Below are positions 1 through 8,640 of a stretch of DNA of 8,640 nt, one piece after another (within the stretch, counting starts at the first letter, position 1; each line of letters starts with the position of its first letter). Made by a program: the position numbers and the translations under genes. Below the pieces are notes generated by a model. The model saw only the letters and a program-made list of their open reading frames with translations. It did not search any database and was not told where the DNA came from. The DNA is from Patescibacteria group bacterium UBA3291 (GTDB lineage: Bacteria > Patescibacteriota > Gracilibacteria > Absconditabacterales > Absconditicoccaceae): positions 1 to 8,640 of the forward strand of contig DETJ01000008.1 of NCBI GenBank assembly GCA_002361595.1, written 5' to 3'.

Positions 1-62
1 TTTTTTAATGCTTCTTCACGAATGTTAGAATATTTCATTTTTATATGATAATAAAATACTAG
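1..62 (-). CDS. Possible continuation, in the -1 frame, of the Fe-S protein gene that stops at 59; runs off the left edge
   Basis: Just downstream of the stop codon at 59-61, a different minus-strand frame is open to the window edge and reads VFYYHIKMKYSNIREEALKK. It has the look of the start of a CCG (HdrB-type) domain, where a short Cys motif is followed by a Tyr-rich turn and a helix beginning '..IREEAL'. In many Fe-S oxidoreductases such a domain follows directly on an N-terminal double [4Fe-4S] domain. The reading could be the C-terminal half of a frameshifted gene, an indel error in the assembly, or a separate gene starting at the ATG at 36-38. I see no classical X-XXY-YYZ slippery heptamer in the right register. 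The fragment is too short to settle the matter. Confidence 0.35.
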
Positions 63-442
63 CAGCAATATAATTTATCAGGAGCTTTAGCTCATTCTTC
101 TAATTTTCAGAAAGGATTTCTATATTTTTCAATATTTTCTACCATTTCTTGATTTTCTTTAGAAACAAATCAGCTTTTTACTACATTTTCTCTAGCCTTA
201 ATAGCATTAAATCCACATTTAATAGGGCAGACAGCTACACAAGCTTCACATCCATTACAATATTCAAAAAAATATTTTCAATCAATCTTTACCTTATTAT
301 CAACGAATGCATCAATAGAAACATTTTTCGCCCTTGGAGAAGCTATCTCATCTTTCAAAATCTTATATGCAGGACAAACATTTCTACATAATCAGCAATG
401 AGAACATATAGCATCTGGATCTCTAACAACTCTTTCTGCCAT
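59..442 (-). CDS. Ferredoxin-like protein with two [4Fe-4S] clusters (HdrC/LutB/GlpC N-terminal type)
   Basis: This 127-residue electron-transfer protein has two cluster motifs: C13-x2-C16-x2-C19-x3-C23-P and C62-x2-C65-x2-C68-x3-C72-P, with an extra Cys76. G17 in the first motif (CSHCGLC) is encoded by TGA, which supports TGA=Gly. The spacing matches the alpha-helical ferredoxin domain of HdrC, LutB, GlpC and succinate dehydrogenase-type subunits. The tail (residues 108-127, 'RNPFGKLEEG..APDKLYCC') resembles the linker that in larger family members leads into a CCG domain, but here a TAG follows. The ATG overlaps the stop of the upstream CCG-protein gene by one base, so the two are probably co-translated partners. 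The preceding AAAGAG is the nearest thing to a ribosome binding site in this operon. It is either a complete HdrC-like subunit or the 5' part of a frameshifted longer gene. The physiological substrate cannot be told from sequence. Confidence 0.85.
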
Positions 443-1173
443 TATTTCTCTTTTTTAGCATCTAAAACTATCTCAGAAAACTCTTTCACTTCAATATTTT
501 TAGCATGTTTCTTGAATTGGAAATAACACATTGGACAAGGACTAGTCATGCTTGCTCATTCTGGTATTTCAGACAATACTTGATTACAAATCTTTTCGGA
601 TAATTCTGGATTATTATTCACGAGTCCTCCTCCTCATCCACAGCACATTGAATTTTCTCTATTGTGACTTAATTCATTCACTTTATAACCGCATTTATTC
701 AATATTTCTCTAGGTTCTTCATATATTCCAGAAAGCCTTCCTAAATGGCAAGGATCATGATAAGTTATCTCTTTCAAAACATCTTTATTTTTCAGTTTTT
801 TCTCATTTCTTTTGATAGTCTGAGTGATATGTTCTACCTTGATTCAATGTTCTTCTTCTAGTTTGTATTGATATTTTAGCACATTATAGCAGGCAGGGCA
901 GTTGGTAATTATTAAACCAACAGCATGTTCCTTAAAAATCTGAATATTCTTTGCTTTAATTTTTTCATAAGCGTCTTTCATTCCTGCTCTTAAAACTGGG
1001 CTTCCACAGCAGTATTCTTTATCAGATAATTTGATAAAATCTATTCAAAGCTCATGTAAAATATCCTCGTAATTCTTTTGAATTTCAGGCAAAAGAGCTT
1101 TGGTTAAGCAACCAGGATAGTACAAAGTATTTGATCCTAATATTTTATCTAAGAACGATTTGAAAAAACTCAT
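442..1173 (-). CDS. Two-CCG-domain Fe-S/thiol oxidoreductase subunit (HdrB/LutA/GlpC C-terminal type)
   Basis: The protein has 243 residues and carries two complete cysteine-rich (CCG) domains of the heterodisulfide reductase B / LutA / GlcF family. Domain 1 has C22 (YYPGC), C55-C56-G and C92-x2-C95. Domain 2 has C142 (HDPCH), C177-C178-G followed by a five-Gly run, and C213-x2-C216. One glycine of that run, and the G of 'ELGIDF', are TGA codons. CCG pairs bind unusual Fe-S clusters or act on thiols and disulfides in lactate utilisation, anaerobic glycerol-3-phosphate oxidation and heterodisulfide reduction. The length is usual for a stand-alone HdrB/LutA subunit. It starts 12 nt after the thioredoxin-CcdA gene and its stop overlaps the start of the ferredoxin-like gene, so it is the central member of a three-gene redox operon. 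No LutC, GlpA/B or HdrA partner is visible, so the donor and substrate remain unknown. Confidence 0.9.
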
Positions 1174-1185
1174 TAGTTTAATTTA

Positions 1186-2472
1186 TTATAAAACTTTAGT
1201 TAAGAACAAAACTCATAGAGTTATCAATATGATTCCGGCAACCAATCTCATAATCTTCTTATTGCTAACTTTATTGATAGCCAAGTCTCCATCTTTAGTT
1301 TTGAATGCAGATATTCAATAATATATTCCAAATATTATTATTAATAATGGTAGGATGAAGAAGAAATTATAAAGTCATAATGCTGCGAAAATATTGATTT
1401 TAGTTCCAACTGCTCAAACGTAAGCTAAAGGAATTCAGATAGTACAAGGTAATTCCACGAATGTAGAAAGAACTGCTAAGATAAATGCACTCATGTAAGT
1501 TCATTTTTTTGTAACATATTCTAGAGTTGGTTTAGCCCATTTAGGGATAGCGAGAGAAACTCATTTTCCATATCGGAAGAAATCTTTGATTTCGATTAGT
1601 CATAGTATGATAGCTAATCATCAAATTACATATTTTACTATCGATATGTATTCCAAGAAAAAGTTTGTAGAGAATAGCAATTTATGCATTCCATACATTA
1701 TTGCAGAATATAGTGCGAATGTCGTCACTACAAATATTAATCCTGAATATAAAACTTTCTTCCTAGATCAAACTGAAACTAAATAAGTTAATAAGAAAAT
1801 TAAAACTCAGAACATGCATGGATTGATTCAATCGGCAAATCAAAGAGCTATCCCAAATAGTATAGGACCAGCTTTTTTTAATGATATTTCTTTTCAAAAG
1901 ATTTGGGTAGTCTGATCTTCATTACCTTCATTATCAATTATATTTCAAGTTTCTACGGCATCTCATGTTTCATTTTCAATATTTCATGTAATAATTTCTG
2001 GATTTTCTGTTCATGTGTTTGTTGAAACAACTGGACTTATATTTTGTTTCTGGTCATCACCAGTACACTCGACTATTGGATTTGTATTTTGATTAATCTT
2101 ATCATCCTCAGGTTGACAACTATCATCGCCAATTTTGTGAGTATATTTTTCTAATAAAGCGACAGTTTTGTCATAGCTAGCTCCCAAGAAGTAATCATCT
2201 CACATAATTACCACAGGCACTCCATTAAATTCTGTTCAGAATTTTTCTCCGTATTCTTTCATTTTTTCTCTATTTTCTTCACTATAATATACTTCATATC
2301 ATACGACTTCAAAATGATAAATCTCTTTGAGACTATCTAAATATCATTCTTCAGCTTTACAATGTGGACAAGTTTCTCAGTAGAAAAGAATAAGCTGAGC
2401 TAAATCTTCAGCTAGACTGAAATTGAAAGAGAATAATAATGCTCATAATATGATTAGTAATTTCTTTTTCAT
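1186..2472 (-). CDS. Thioredoxin-like domain fused to a CcdA/DsbD-type membrane electron carrier
   Basis: The 428-residue protein has four parts. Residues 1-21 are a signal peptide (LIILGALLFSFNFSLAED). Residues 25-110 are a thioredoxin/glutaredoxin-like domain with a C35-P-H-C38 active site and the cis-Pro loop 'GVPVV' (residues 84-88). Residues 115-195 are an acidic, Asn/Thr-rich low-complexity linker. Residues about 200-428 hold roughly six membrane helices of the CcdA/DsbD type. The carrier cysteines fit C219 in 'GFADGINPC' and C343 in 'FVELPCT'. DsbD-family proteins move electrons from cytoplasmic thioredoxin to extracytoplasmic disulfides, and here carrier and outer thioredoxin are one chain. 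Residue 300 is a CGA codon in 'DFF-x-YGKG', where an aromatic residue is expected. The gene lies 12 nt upstream of the CCG-protein gene. Upstream are a TATATT-like -10 with a poor -35 and the terminator of the preceding transcript. Confidence 0.9.
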
Positions 2473-2550
2473 TTAACGAAAATCAGTGAGTAAATACCAA
2501 TAATATAAGTTACGATTACATGATAAAAAATCAACATAAAAATCTGGTTA

Positions 2551-2585
2551 GATGAAAAAAATGGCTATTTATTAAATAGCCATTT
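2551..2585 (-). terminator. Rho-independent terminator, minus strand
   Basis: A perfect 12-bp inverted repeat (AAATGGCTATTT / AAATAGCCATTT, 2559-2570 and 2574-2585) with a 3-nt loop is followed on the minus strand by a run of six to seven T (2554-2560 read in reverse). The orientation ends minus-strand transcripts coming from the lipoprotein/91-residue protein pair or from a short RNA between them and this hairpin. It isolates the downstream redox operon. Confidence 0.85.
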
Positions 2586-2608
2586 CATATAAGGTTCTAC
2601 CACACGCC
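2553..2608 (-). ncRNA. Possible very short terminator-ended RNA
   Basis: A perfect TATAAT (minus strand, 2615-2620) is followed about 7 nt later by a relatively GC-rich stretch (GGCGTGTGGTAGAACC) and then the strong terminator, predicting a transcript of about 55 nt with no reading frame. The GGT-AGA-ACC segment could form a tiny hairpin. No good -35 lies 16-18 nt upstream; a perfect TTGACA exists at 2664-2669 but is too far away. Equally well this is only the 3' untranslated end of the preceding operon. Confidence 0.2.
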
Positions 2609-2692
2609 AATAATATTATATATTTTTTTTGAAAAAGCAAATTTTTTAATACTTTTTACAAAATGTCAAGTATTTGTCCAAGAAACTAGTTC

Positions 2693-2968
2693 TTATTTGC
2701 TTTTTCTTTTTCATGTTTGCTTCACTATTCCATATTTTTTTAGCACTTCAATAATTTCATCATGCTTTTGTAAAATCTCATCTTTTAAAAAAGTATCAGC
2801 ATGTCGAATAGCAATATTCAGATTTTCATAATCTTTCAAAATATTCTCAATGTCGGATTCTGACTTTATTTCAGATTTAAGTTTTTTTGAAAAGAATTCA
2901 AAAAGCTGGTTCATATTGAAGATTCTATGTCAGTTCAAGATTAGTTTATTGTTTGGTAATTGAATCAT
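2693..2968 (-). CDS. Hypothetical 91-residue charged helical protein
   Basis: I do not recognise this family. The product begins MIQLPNNKLILNGHRIFN, a short segment with a beta-strand look. It continues as an amphipathic, Lys/Glu-rich helical stretch (about residues 20-85) and ends with the basic tail TGKRKSK. No signal peptide or membrane segment is seen, so it is probably cytoplasmic. The start at 2966-2968 is chosen because it lies only 9 nt after the stop of the upstream lipoprotein gene and the frame is open. A second ATG at 2912-2914 would give a shorter product. Two in-frame TGA codons (residue 13 and the tail) need the glycine code, and residue 55 is a CGA codon (Trp or Arg). The preceding AAATTTAAAAA has no Shine-Dalgarno sequence. 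It is co-transcribed with the lipoprotein and followed by the intergenic region holding the terminator. Confidence 0.7.
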
Positions 2969-2977
2969 TTTTTAAAT

Positions 2978-4279
2978 TTACTCATAAATTCTATCACTGC
3001 TTAAATCATAAGTTTTACATACTCAATTATCTGAATATGGTGCATGAAGAGTTTGAGTTTCATCATCATATTCTAGGTAACTTTTTCCATAAAAATGTCA
3101 GATTTCTTCAAATGGTTTTTCTCATGGAATCACAGGTAATCTATATTCTATAGCTTCAACCCAAGTTTTCTTGTTTCAAACGACAACCAAAATCTCTTTC
3201 ATTCAATCTCACTCATTGAAATCTTCAAAATATATTTCTACAAAAAGTCAGTCCAATAATTCATTGTAATCATCGACAATATCTCCTGAAAAATCATAAA
3301 TAAAATTATATCACTCACTTCCATTAATTCACAAAATTTTTGTTCAATTTGGACTATCAGGTCATATAGCAAAATATTCTTCGACTCAATTTCAGTTTAA
3401 ATCTATCTTTTTTTCTCTTGTTTCGAAATCTCTTTTTAAAGTTATATAATCAGAATAAATTCATTCACTTATCCCATAAACCATTTGACTTGGAAAGTCT
3501 GGGGCAACGTAATTTGGATCTAATTTACATCATGTGTACATATATTCATTCACAGTATATCCATAGAAACTTCACGGATTTTTAGAAATATGATAAGTCA
3601 GTTTACATTCATTTTCTTCATAATTTGGTCAATCTTCAAGAGCATCGTCCAAATATCTAGCTTTTACTTCAATATCTTTTTCTGAGGCTTGGTTGATACT
3701 ATCTATCTCAAATCTAGTAGCTCTTCATTTATTTCAAATTAAATCTGAACCGTAATAAAGATAAGTGAAAAGCAGATATTTATCTCCACTCAAAATCATT
3801 CAGTCTTGTATAATTTTTGTTCAGTCTTTCAATGTACTTCAAACTATATCATTCAGAATCTGGTCGATATCTGATTTTTTATAAGCAACTTTTACTTCTT
3901 CATCTATTGGGAAAACTCAATCATGAACATCTCAATCATTTGGAATAAACGAATCCTGCAAAATAGGGTAATATGGATTTTCTAGAGCTTCTTCTGGATT
4001 TTCATATTTATCCATATAATTGTTGTTCAAAATATTGAAAATGAAAGTTCATTTTTGTTCATCTGTGCTTAGTGGCTTATTCCAAGTATCAGATTTATCA
4101 TTTTCTAAGTCAATCATTCATTCCAAAAGGTAAGCTAATTTACTATATTCATTTCCTGTTAATTCAACTTCTTGAGAATAATCTATTTCTTCATCAATGA
4201 CTACAGGCATAGTAGGAGAGCATCCACACAAAGTTAGACAAACTAAACTTGAAAGAAAAATCTGATTTTTAATTTTCAT
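2978..4279 (-). CDS. Large acidic lipoprotein of unknown function
   Basis: The 433-residue protein begins with a lipoprotein signal: a basic start (KIKNQ), a hydrophobic stretch, and the lipobox L17-C18-G19-C20 followed by Ser-Pro. It is therefore probably anchored on the outer face of the cytoplasmic membrane or the cell surface. The mature part is strongly acidic and rich in Tyr and Asn. Residues 292-301 read IDLNGNGVEE, which resembles the D-x-N-x-N-G calcium-binding loops of FG-GAP or dockerin-like repeats, but there is one copy only. By hand count about 26 of its 35 glycines are TGA codons, so it is invisible under the standard code. A putative promoter (TTGAAA-N16-TAAAAT) and a leader element shared with two other lipoprotein genes lie just upstream. 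The 91-residue protein gene follows after 9 nt. I recognise no enzymatic domain. Confidence 0.85.
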
Positions 4280-4288
4280 AAAAATAGG

Positions 4289-4307
4289 TTATTTGATAAA
4301 TAAAATT
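4289..4307 (-). promoter_or_regulatory. Shared AT-rich leader element, copy 1
   Basis: On the minus strand this reads AATTTTATTTATCAAATAA and is 18/19 identical to 6097-6115. The core ATTTTATTTAT ends about 17 nt before the ATG of the large lipoprotein. It falls at or just after the predicted transcription start, so it may be an initial transcribed region or a translation-initiation enhancer. Confidence 0.4.
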
Positions 4308-4335
4308 ATTTTAAAATTTTAAGTTATATTTTCAA
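4308..4335 (-). promoter_or_regulatory. Putative sigma-70-type promoter of the large lipoprotein gene
   Basis: Minus-strand TTGAAA (4330-4335) and TAAAAT (4308-4313) are separated by 16 nt, giving a leader of about 22 nt. The architecture is the same as for the promoter before the DUF333 lipoprotein. In such AT-rich sequence a chance match is possible. Confidence 0.4.
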
Positions 4336-4343
4336 TTAGATAT

Positions 4344-5096
4344 TTAACACTTAATCTCTCCAAAAACTTTTCCTAAATTCTCATGAAATAAAACATCAGC
4401 AAATCTGTCCTGTGATGTCGCATCTCTATTTATGATAACAATTTTATTTCAGCCATAATATTGTATCAAGGTATTGGCAGGATAGACGGTCAAGGAAGTT
4501 CATCAGATGATGAAAAGATCAGCATTTCTCAAAACTATCACAGATTGTTGCCAAGCTTTTTGAGGTAATGGCTCTTCGTAGAAAGTTACATCTGGTCTGA
4601 GCATTCATCCACACTCGCAGTATGGAATATCTCATTTGAATGTAAATAAAATATCTGAGTCAAATTGTTTTCCACATTCAGCACAATAAACTCTTTGAGT
4701 AGTTCCATGAATTTCTAAAACATTTTTGCTTCACGCCTTTTGGTGTAATCAATCTATATTTTGTGTTATCACCGCTGAAAGTTTTCAGATTTTTTCAAGT
4801 TCAGCTAATTTTTTATGAGTGATGTTTGGCTGTATTCATCTACAGTCCATTTTCTGCCTGTAATATTCAAAAAATACTTTCGGTTCATTATATAGACATG
4901 AATGGCTGAGTAAATATTCAGGCTGATATTTTTCGAATTGGATATCATGCTGATTGTAAAGTCAGTCTTTACTCCTAAAGTCTGGCACTCAACTTTCAGT
5001 GGAAACTCCAGCTCATCAGAAAAATACGATATGATTAGATTTATCTATCAAATCTTGAAATTGATTAATTCTATCTTGAAAATCTGGTTTTTGCAT
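4344..5096 (-). CDS. Sir2-family NAD-dependent protein deacylase (sirtuin)
   Basis: This 250-residue sirtuin removes acyl groups from protein lysines with consumption of NAD+. The signature motifs are in order: GAGVSTESGVPDFRS (residues 28-42, NAD binding), TQNIDGLH (111-118), catalytic H130 in 'LEIHGTT', zinc ligands C138-x2-C141 and C160-x-C162, 'GGMLRPDVTFYEE' (163-175), and 'GTSLTVYPA' (199-207). The glycines at 27, 28, 36, 116 and 164 among others are TGA codons, independent proof of the code. The second zinc pair has one residue between the cysteines rather than two. The length is typical of bacterial CobB-like enzymes. The start is 4 nt after the stop of the MORN_2 lipoprotein gene, so the two share a transcript, an unexpected pairing. 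The large lipoprotein gene follows after 64 nt with its own putative promoter. Confidence 0.95.
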
Positions 5097-8000
5097 TTTC
5101 TTAATCTGCAACAATTTCTAATTGCTCAACATATTCAGCTTCGTAATAATGACTTCCTGCTGCTCAATCTATAGCATAAACTTTTCATTGAAAAGTAACT
5201 ATATCTCAGGCATTAATTGCACTTAGATATCACTTCCACATTCATACAGTTAAAAATATATAATCTGTATGGTCTTCATAACTTGCTCTCAAAACAAGAG
5301 TTCATTCACTAATCTCTTTTTCAAATCAATCATCAGCTCAAAGAATTGTATAATTTTCAGGTCAAATATTTTCGACAAGGCTTCATTTTACGTAATCTTG
5401 TACCTCAATAACGTTTCATTCTTCATCATAAGTAATCCAAGTTCACTCTTTCATTTCATTTACATAAGTTCAAGTTTCTCTTATAGCTCAATTATCATAA
5501 TATGAAATAAATTCTTCAGCTTTAGGTGCTTCGATACCGAAATATTCATAAGCTCTTTCTTCATAAGTTTTTCTATCTACATCATTATAATCAGGAAAAT
5601 GTTCCCAATAATCTCTTTCTTGCCAAACAGCAAAAGCTGCAGGAGAGAAAATTGATTCAACATCTTCATCTAATTTTCATCAATCAAATTCAGGATTATA
5701 ATCTTCAATTAAGAAATCTCATTCATAATTCTCAACTGCTTGTACACTTACTAAATTAAATCATTTATCAGATCAATGAATTTCCATAGCAAGTGGAGCT
5801 ATTTTGTAACAAGTGTTTTTTATGTTCTTTCAATCCTCTGTAGGTATGTATCATACAACTTCATCTACTCAGTAGTACATCAAATTTCATTCTCTACTTA
5901 CTCATGTTCATAGTATTGCGAAATTAGCAAAAGCTTGTCATTCATCACAAGGTAAAGCTTCAGCAGCTAGTTCCAATAATCTATCATTTGTTAATTGTGG
6001 AGTGACTGAATCTTCATCGATTTTTGATTCACAACCCAAAAGATTTAGACAGAAAATAGATAAAAGTCAGATTAAAAATAATTTTTTCATTTGAAATTAT
6101 TTAATAAATAAAATTCTATAATTACTAATATTCAAATTATTTTATATTACAAGTATTAATCAGATTTTTCTTCAATATTTTGAATTAACTCAGCGATTTC
6201 TTCTCAACTTTTTGTTGGTACAAATCCAATGATATCTCATTTACAGTATGTTTTGTACCATTGTGGGAATCTTTGAATATTTTTTTCTCAGTAATTTGAG
6301 ATGCAGATGATTTTACATTTATATTTTAGTTTTAGATATTGCCAAAGAAAGTCATCTCATAATGGTTGTTCTCTTCATTCCCAAAAAAAGAAATTATCTA
6401 GAATTATAAAATCTCAATTTTTAATCTCTGGCAAATATGGAATCGGGTTGTCTATGTTAGTTTTGATTGGATAGTTTAAATTGGGTAAAAGTACATTTAA
6501 TTCATGATAAATGTTTTCTCAATAAATATCATCAAATATCCAACAATTAATCATTCAAAAAATAAATATAAATCTGATTTTTAGATAATTATTTTATATT
6601 TTAATGCAAATAAAAAAGACCTTCAAATGAAGGCCTTCTTTTGAATAATAATCTTATTAATAACCAGCTGTTAATACATTCCATTCTCCTCCAGCAGTTC
6701 TTCCAAGATACCATTCATAGTCTGTAAGAGTTGTATCTGGTTCAAATGCTCAAGCCATTACAGCATCTTGCTGTGGGATATAGAAATTAGTTTTGAAGAA
6801 TGCACATTCATCTACTTCAGGATTTAATTCTTTACAATAACTCAACTGATTAGCAGATTCTTCATCTCATTGATAGAAAATTTCTTGCATTTCAACTTTA
6901 ACTTGCCATTCGTTATCAACTGTATTCATAATAGTATCTACTGCAGCTTGTAATTCTTCATCTGAATAAATTTCAGAAGTTCCATTCCAATCAGCTTTTT
7001 GTTCTACATTATCAATAAATCCATCATCAACTGTGTTGTAAATGATTTCTCCTGGTTTACATTCATTTCTGTAGTAAGCCCATTCTTCGCAGTAACTTCC
7101 ATCAGCGAACATACAAAGTCATGCTCAATCTTCAATTACTAAAGTTCAACCATTTTCTTCACAATAAACTGATGCAGGATTTGCTATTTCTGCGTTTTCT
7201 TCTACAGGAGCTTCAGTCTTACCACATCCTGCAAGAGCTAAAACACCAGCTGCTAATAGGGCAACTAGTCCAAGTTCTTTAGTTTTCATAATAAAAAATT
7301 TTAAATAAATAAAATAATTACTTACAATATAGGTAAACTAATTTAGTTTTCAATAGATTTGTTGTATTTTTTAGGAGAAATTTATGTTAATTTATTTTAA
7401 ATATTAATAGTTCTGTTCTCTTAACATGGATTCAGGCCAATTAGTATATGATATTTTTTGATCTAGGTCCTTGATTTTTTGGATATCATTTTCATCTAAA
7501 ATGAAATCAAAGACTTCAAAATTTTCTTTCATTCTTTCAATATGTGAACTTTTTGGAATAACTATTACATTATTTTGGATGAAAAATCTAAGCATAATTT
7601 GAACTACTGTTTTGTTATATTTTTCAGCAATTTTTAATAAAATTTCATTTTTAAATAGTCAAAATCTTCATGCTCATAAGGGACTCCGTGATTCGTGAAC
7701 ACAATCATATTTTTTTAAAAATTCATGCATTCTCCATTGTTGCCACATAATGTGTGTTTCTATTTGATTTATTGCTGGTTTAATTTCACAATTTTTATAA
7801 ATCTCTAAAAATTGTTCTTCGTTAAAATTTGATAATCAAATAGCTCTACATTTTCACTGTTTATAAGCTGTTTCTAAAGCTTTATAAATGCTAAGATTGT
7901 CTCATTTTGGTCGGTGAATTAAGATCAAATCAAAGTAATTATATCAGAATTTTTGTAATGATATATCAATTCATTTCAGAGTATTTTCATAACCTTTAGT

Positions 8001-8640
8001 TATCAGTTTTGTAGTTACGAAAAAATCTTTTCTATCGATTTTTGAAGCTTTAATTGCTTGTCATACTCATCTTTCATTCTCGTAATATTGAGCTGTGTCT
8101 ATATGTCTATATCCAGTTTCTATTGCATTTAAAACGATTCATTTTGCTTCATTAGGATGAACTTTATAAACTCAAAATCAGAGTATAGGTATTTGTGTTG
8201 AATTATTTAATGTTATGTATTCCATATTTTATAACATGCTTAAAGCTATGAAAAAAGCTATTTGTCATCAAACAACCAAAATTACGATGATAATTACCCA
8301 GACTAATCATGTTTTTTTATCTATTTTTAATTCATTATCATCATTCTCAATCATAAGTCATATCTCATGAATAAAATAAATATTATTCTAATCAGAATTT
8401 TTTTCTTAAATAACTTGCCAATTCTTCATATTTCTTTTGTTCAACATATCAGGCATATTTCCATGAATAACTGAGCATATCTACCACGCTTTGATAAACT
8501 TTTTTAGTCATATCATTTTCTAGTTTCCTTGCTTCTGGATATTCAGTTCTTAACTTTTTGGCATAATCAGCACTTATTTTTTGGTATTTCTCTGGTAAAT
8601 CTACCCATGTAGAAGTTAAAACAGCAATGACAGCATTTAC

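Overview
The window comes from a low-GC bacterium with a recoded genome. Every convincing gene is on the minus strand. Each becomes open only if TGA is read as glycine, and many of those TGA codons fall on invariant glycines (sirtuin GAG and NIDG motifs, CxxCGxC of a ferredoxin domain, the GG of DUF333, GxG of an aldo/keto reductase). The few in-frame CGA and CGG codons fall at tryptophan positions where a family can be recognised (LIH-W-P and ES-W-SPL of the aldo/keto reductase). TGA=Gly together with CGA/CGG=Trp is the code described for Absconditabacterales (SR1; NCBI table 37), so I assign the window there with good confidence. All products below use that code, and standard-code gene callers shred this region.

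Layout, in transcription order from high to low coordinates. 8640-7404: the C-terminus of an unrecognised protein, a 41-residue single-membrane-span peptide, and a DkgA-like aldo/keto reductase, probably one operon. 7289-6657: a DUF333 lipoprotein with its own promoter, an operator-like palindrome and a terminator. 6554-6156: a small stand-alone receiver-like protein. 6090-4344: a MORN_2-containing lipoprotein followed 4 nt later by a Sir2 sirtuin. 4279-2693: a large acidic lipoprotein followed 9 nt later by a 91-residue helical protein. 2692-2473: the only sizeable non-coding stretch, with a strong terminator and a possible very short RNA. 2472-1: a redox operon of a thioredoxin-CcdA membrane fusion, a two-CCG-domain Fe-S/thiol protein (HdrB/LutA-like) and a two-cluster ferredoxin-like protein (HdrC/LutB-like). 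The last gene runs into a stop, and a homologous-looking frame continues beyond it, so it may be frameshifted.

Functional picture. The left operon looks like an electron-transfer chain that could move reducing power from a cytoplasmic Fe-S module through CcdA to an extracytoplasmic CPHC thioredoxin domain (inference). The centre and right encode three surface lipoproteins that share a short AT-rich leader element at a fixed distance from the start codon, plus an NAD-dependent deacylase and a small signalling-like protein. No tRNA, rRNA, CRISPR array or mobile element was seen. Start codons mostly lack a Shine-Dalgarno sequence.
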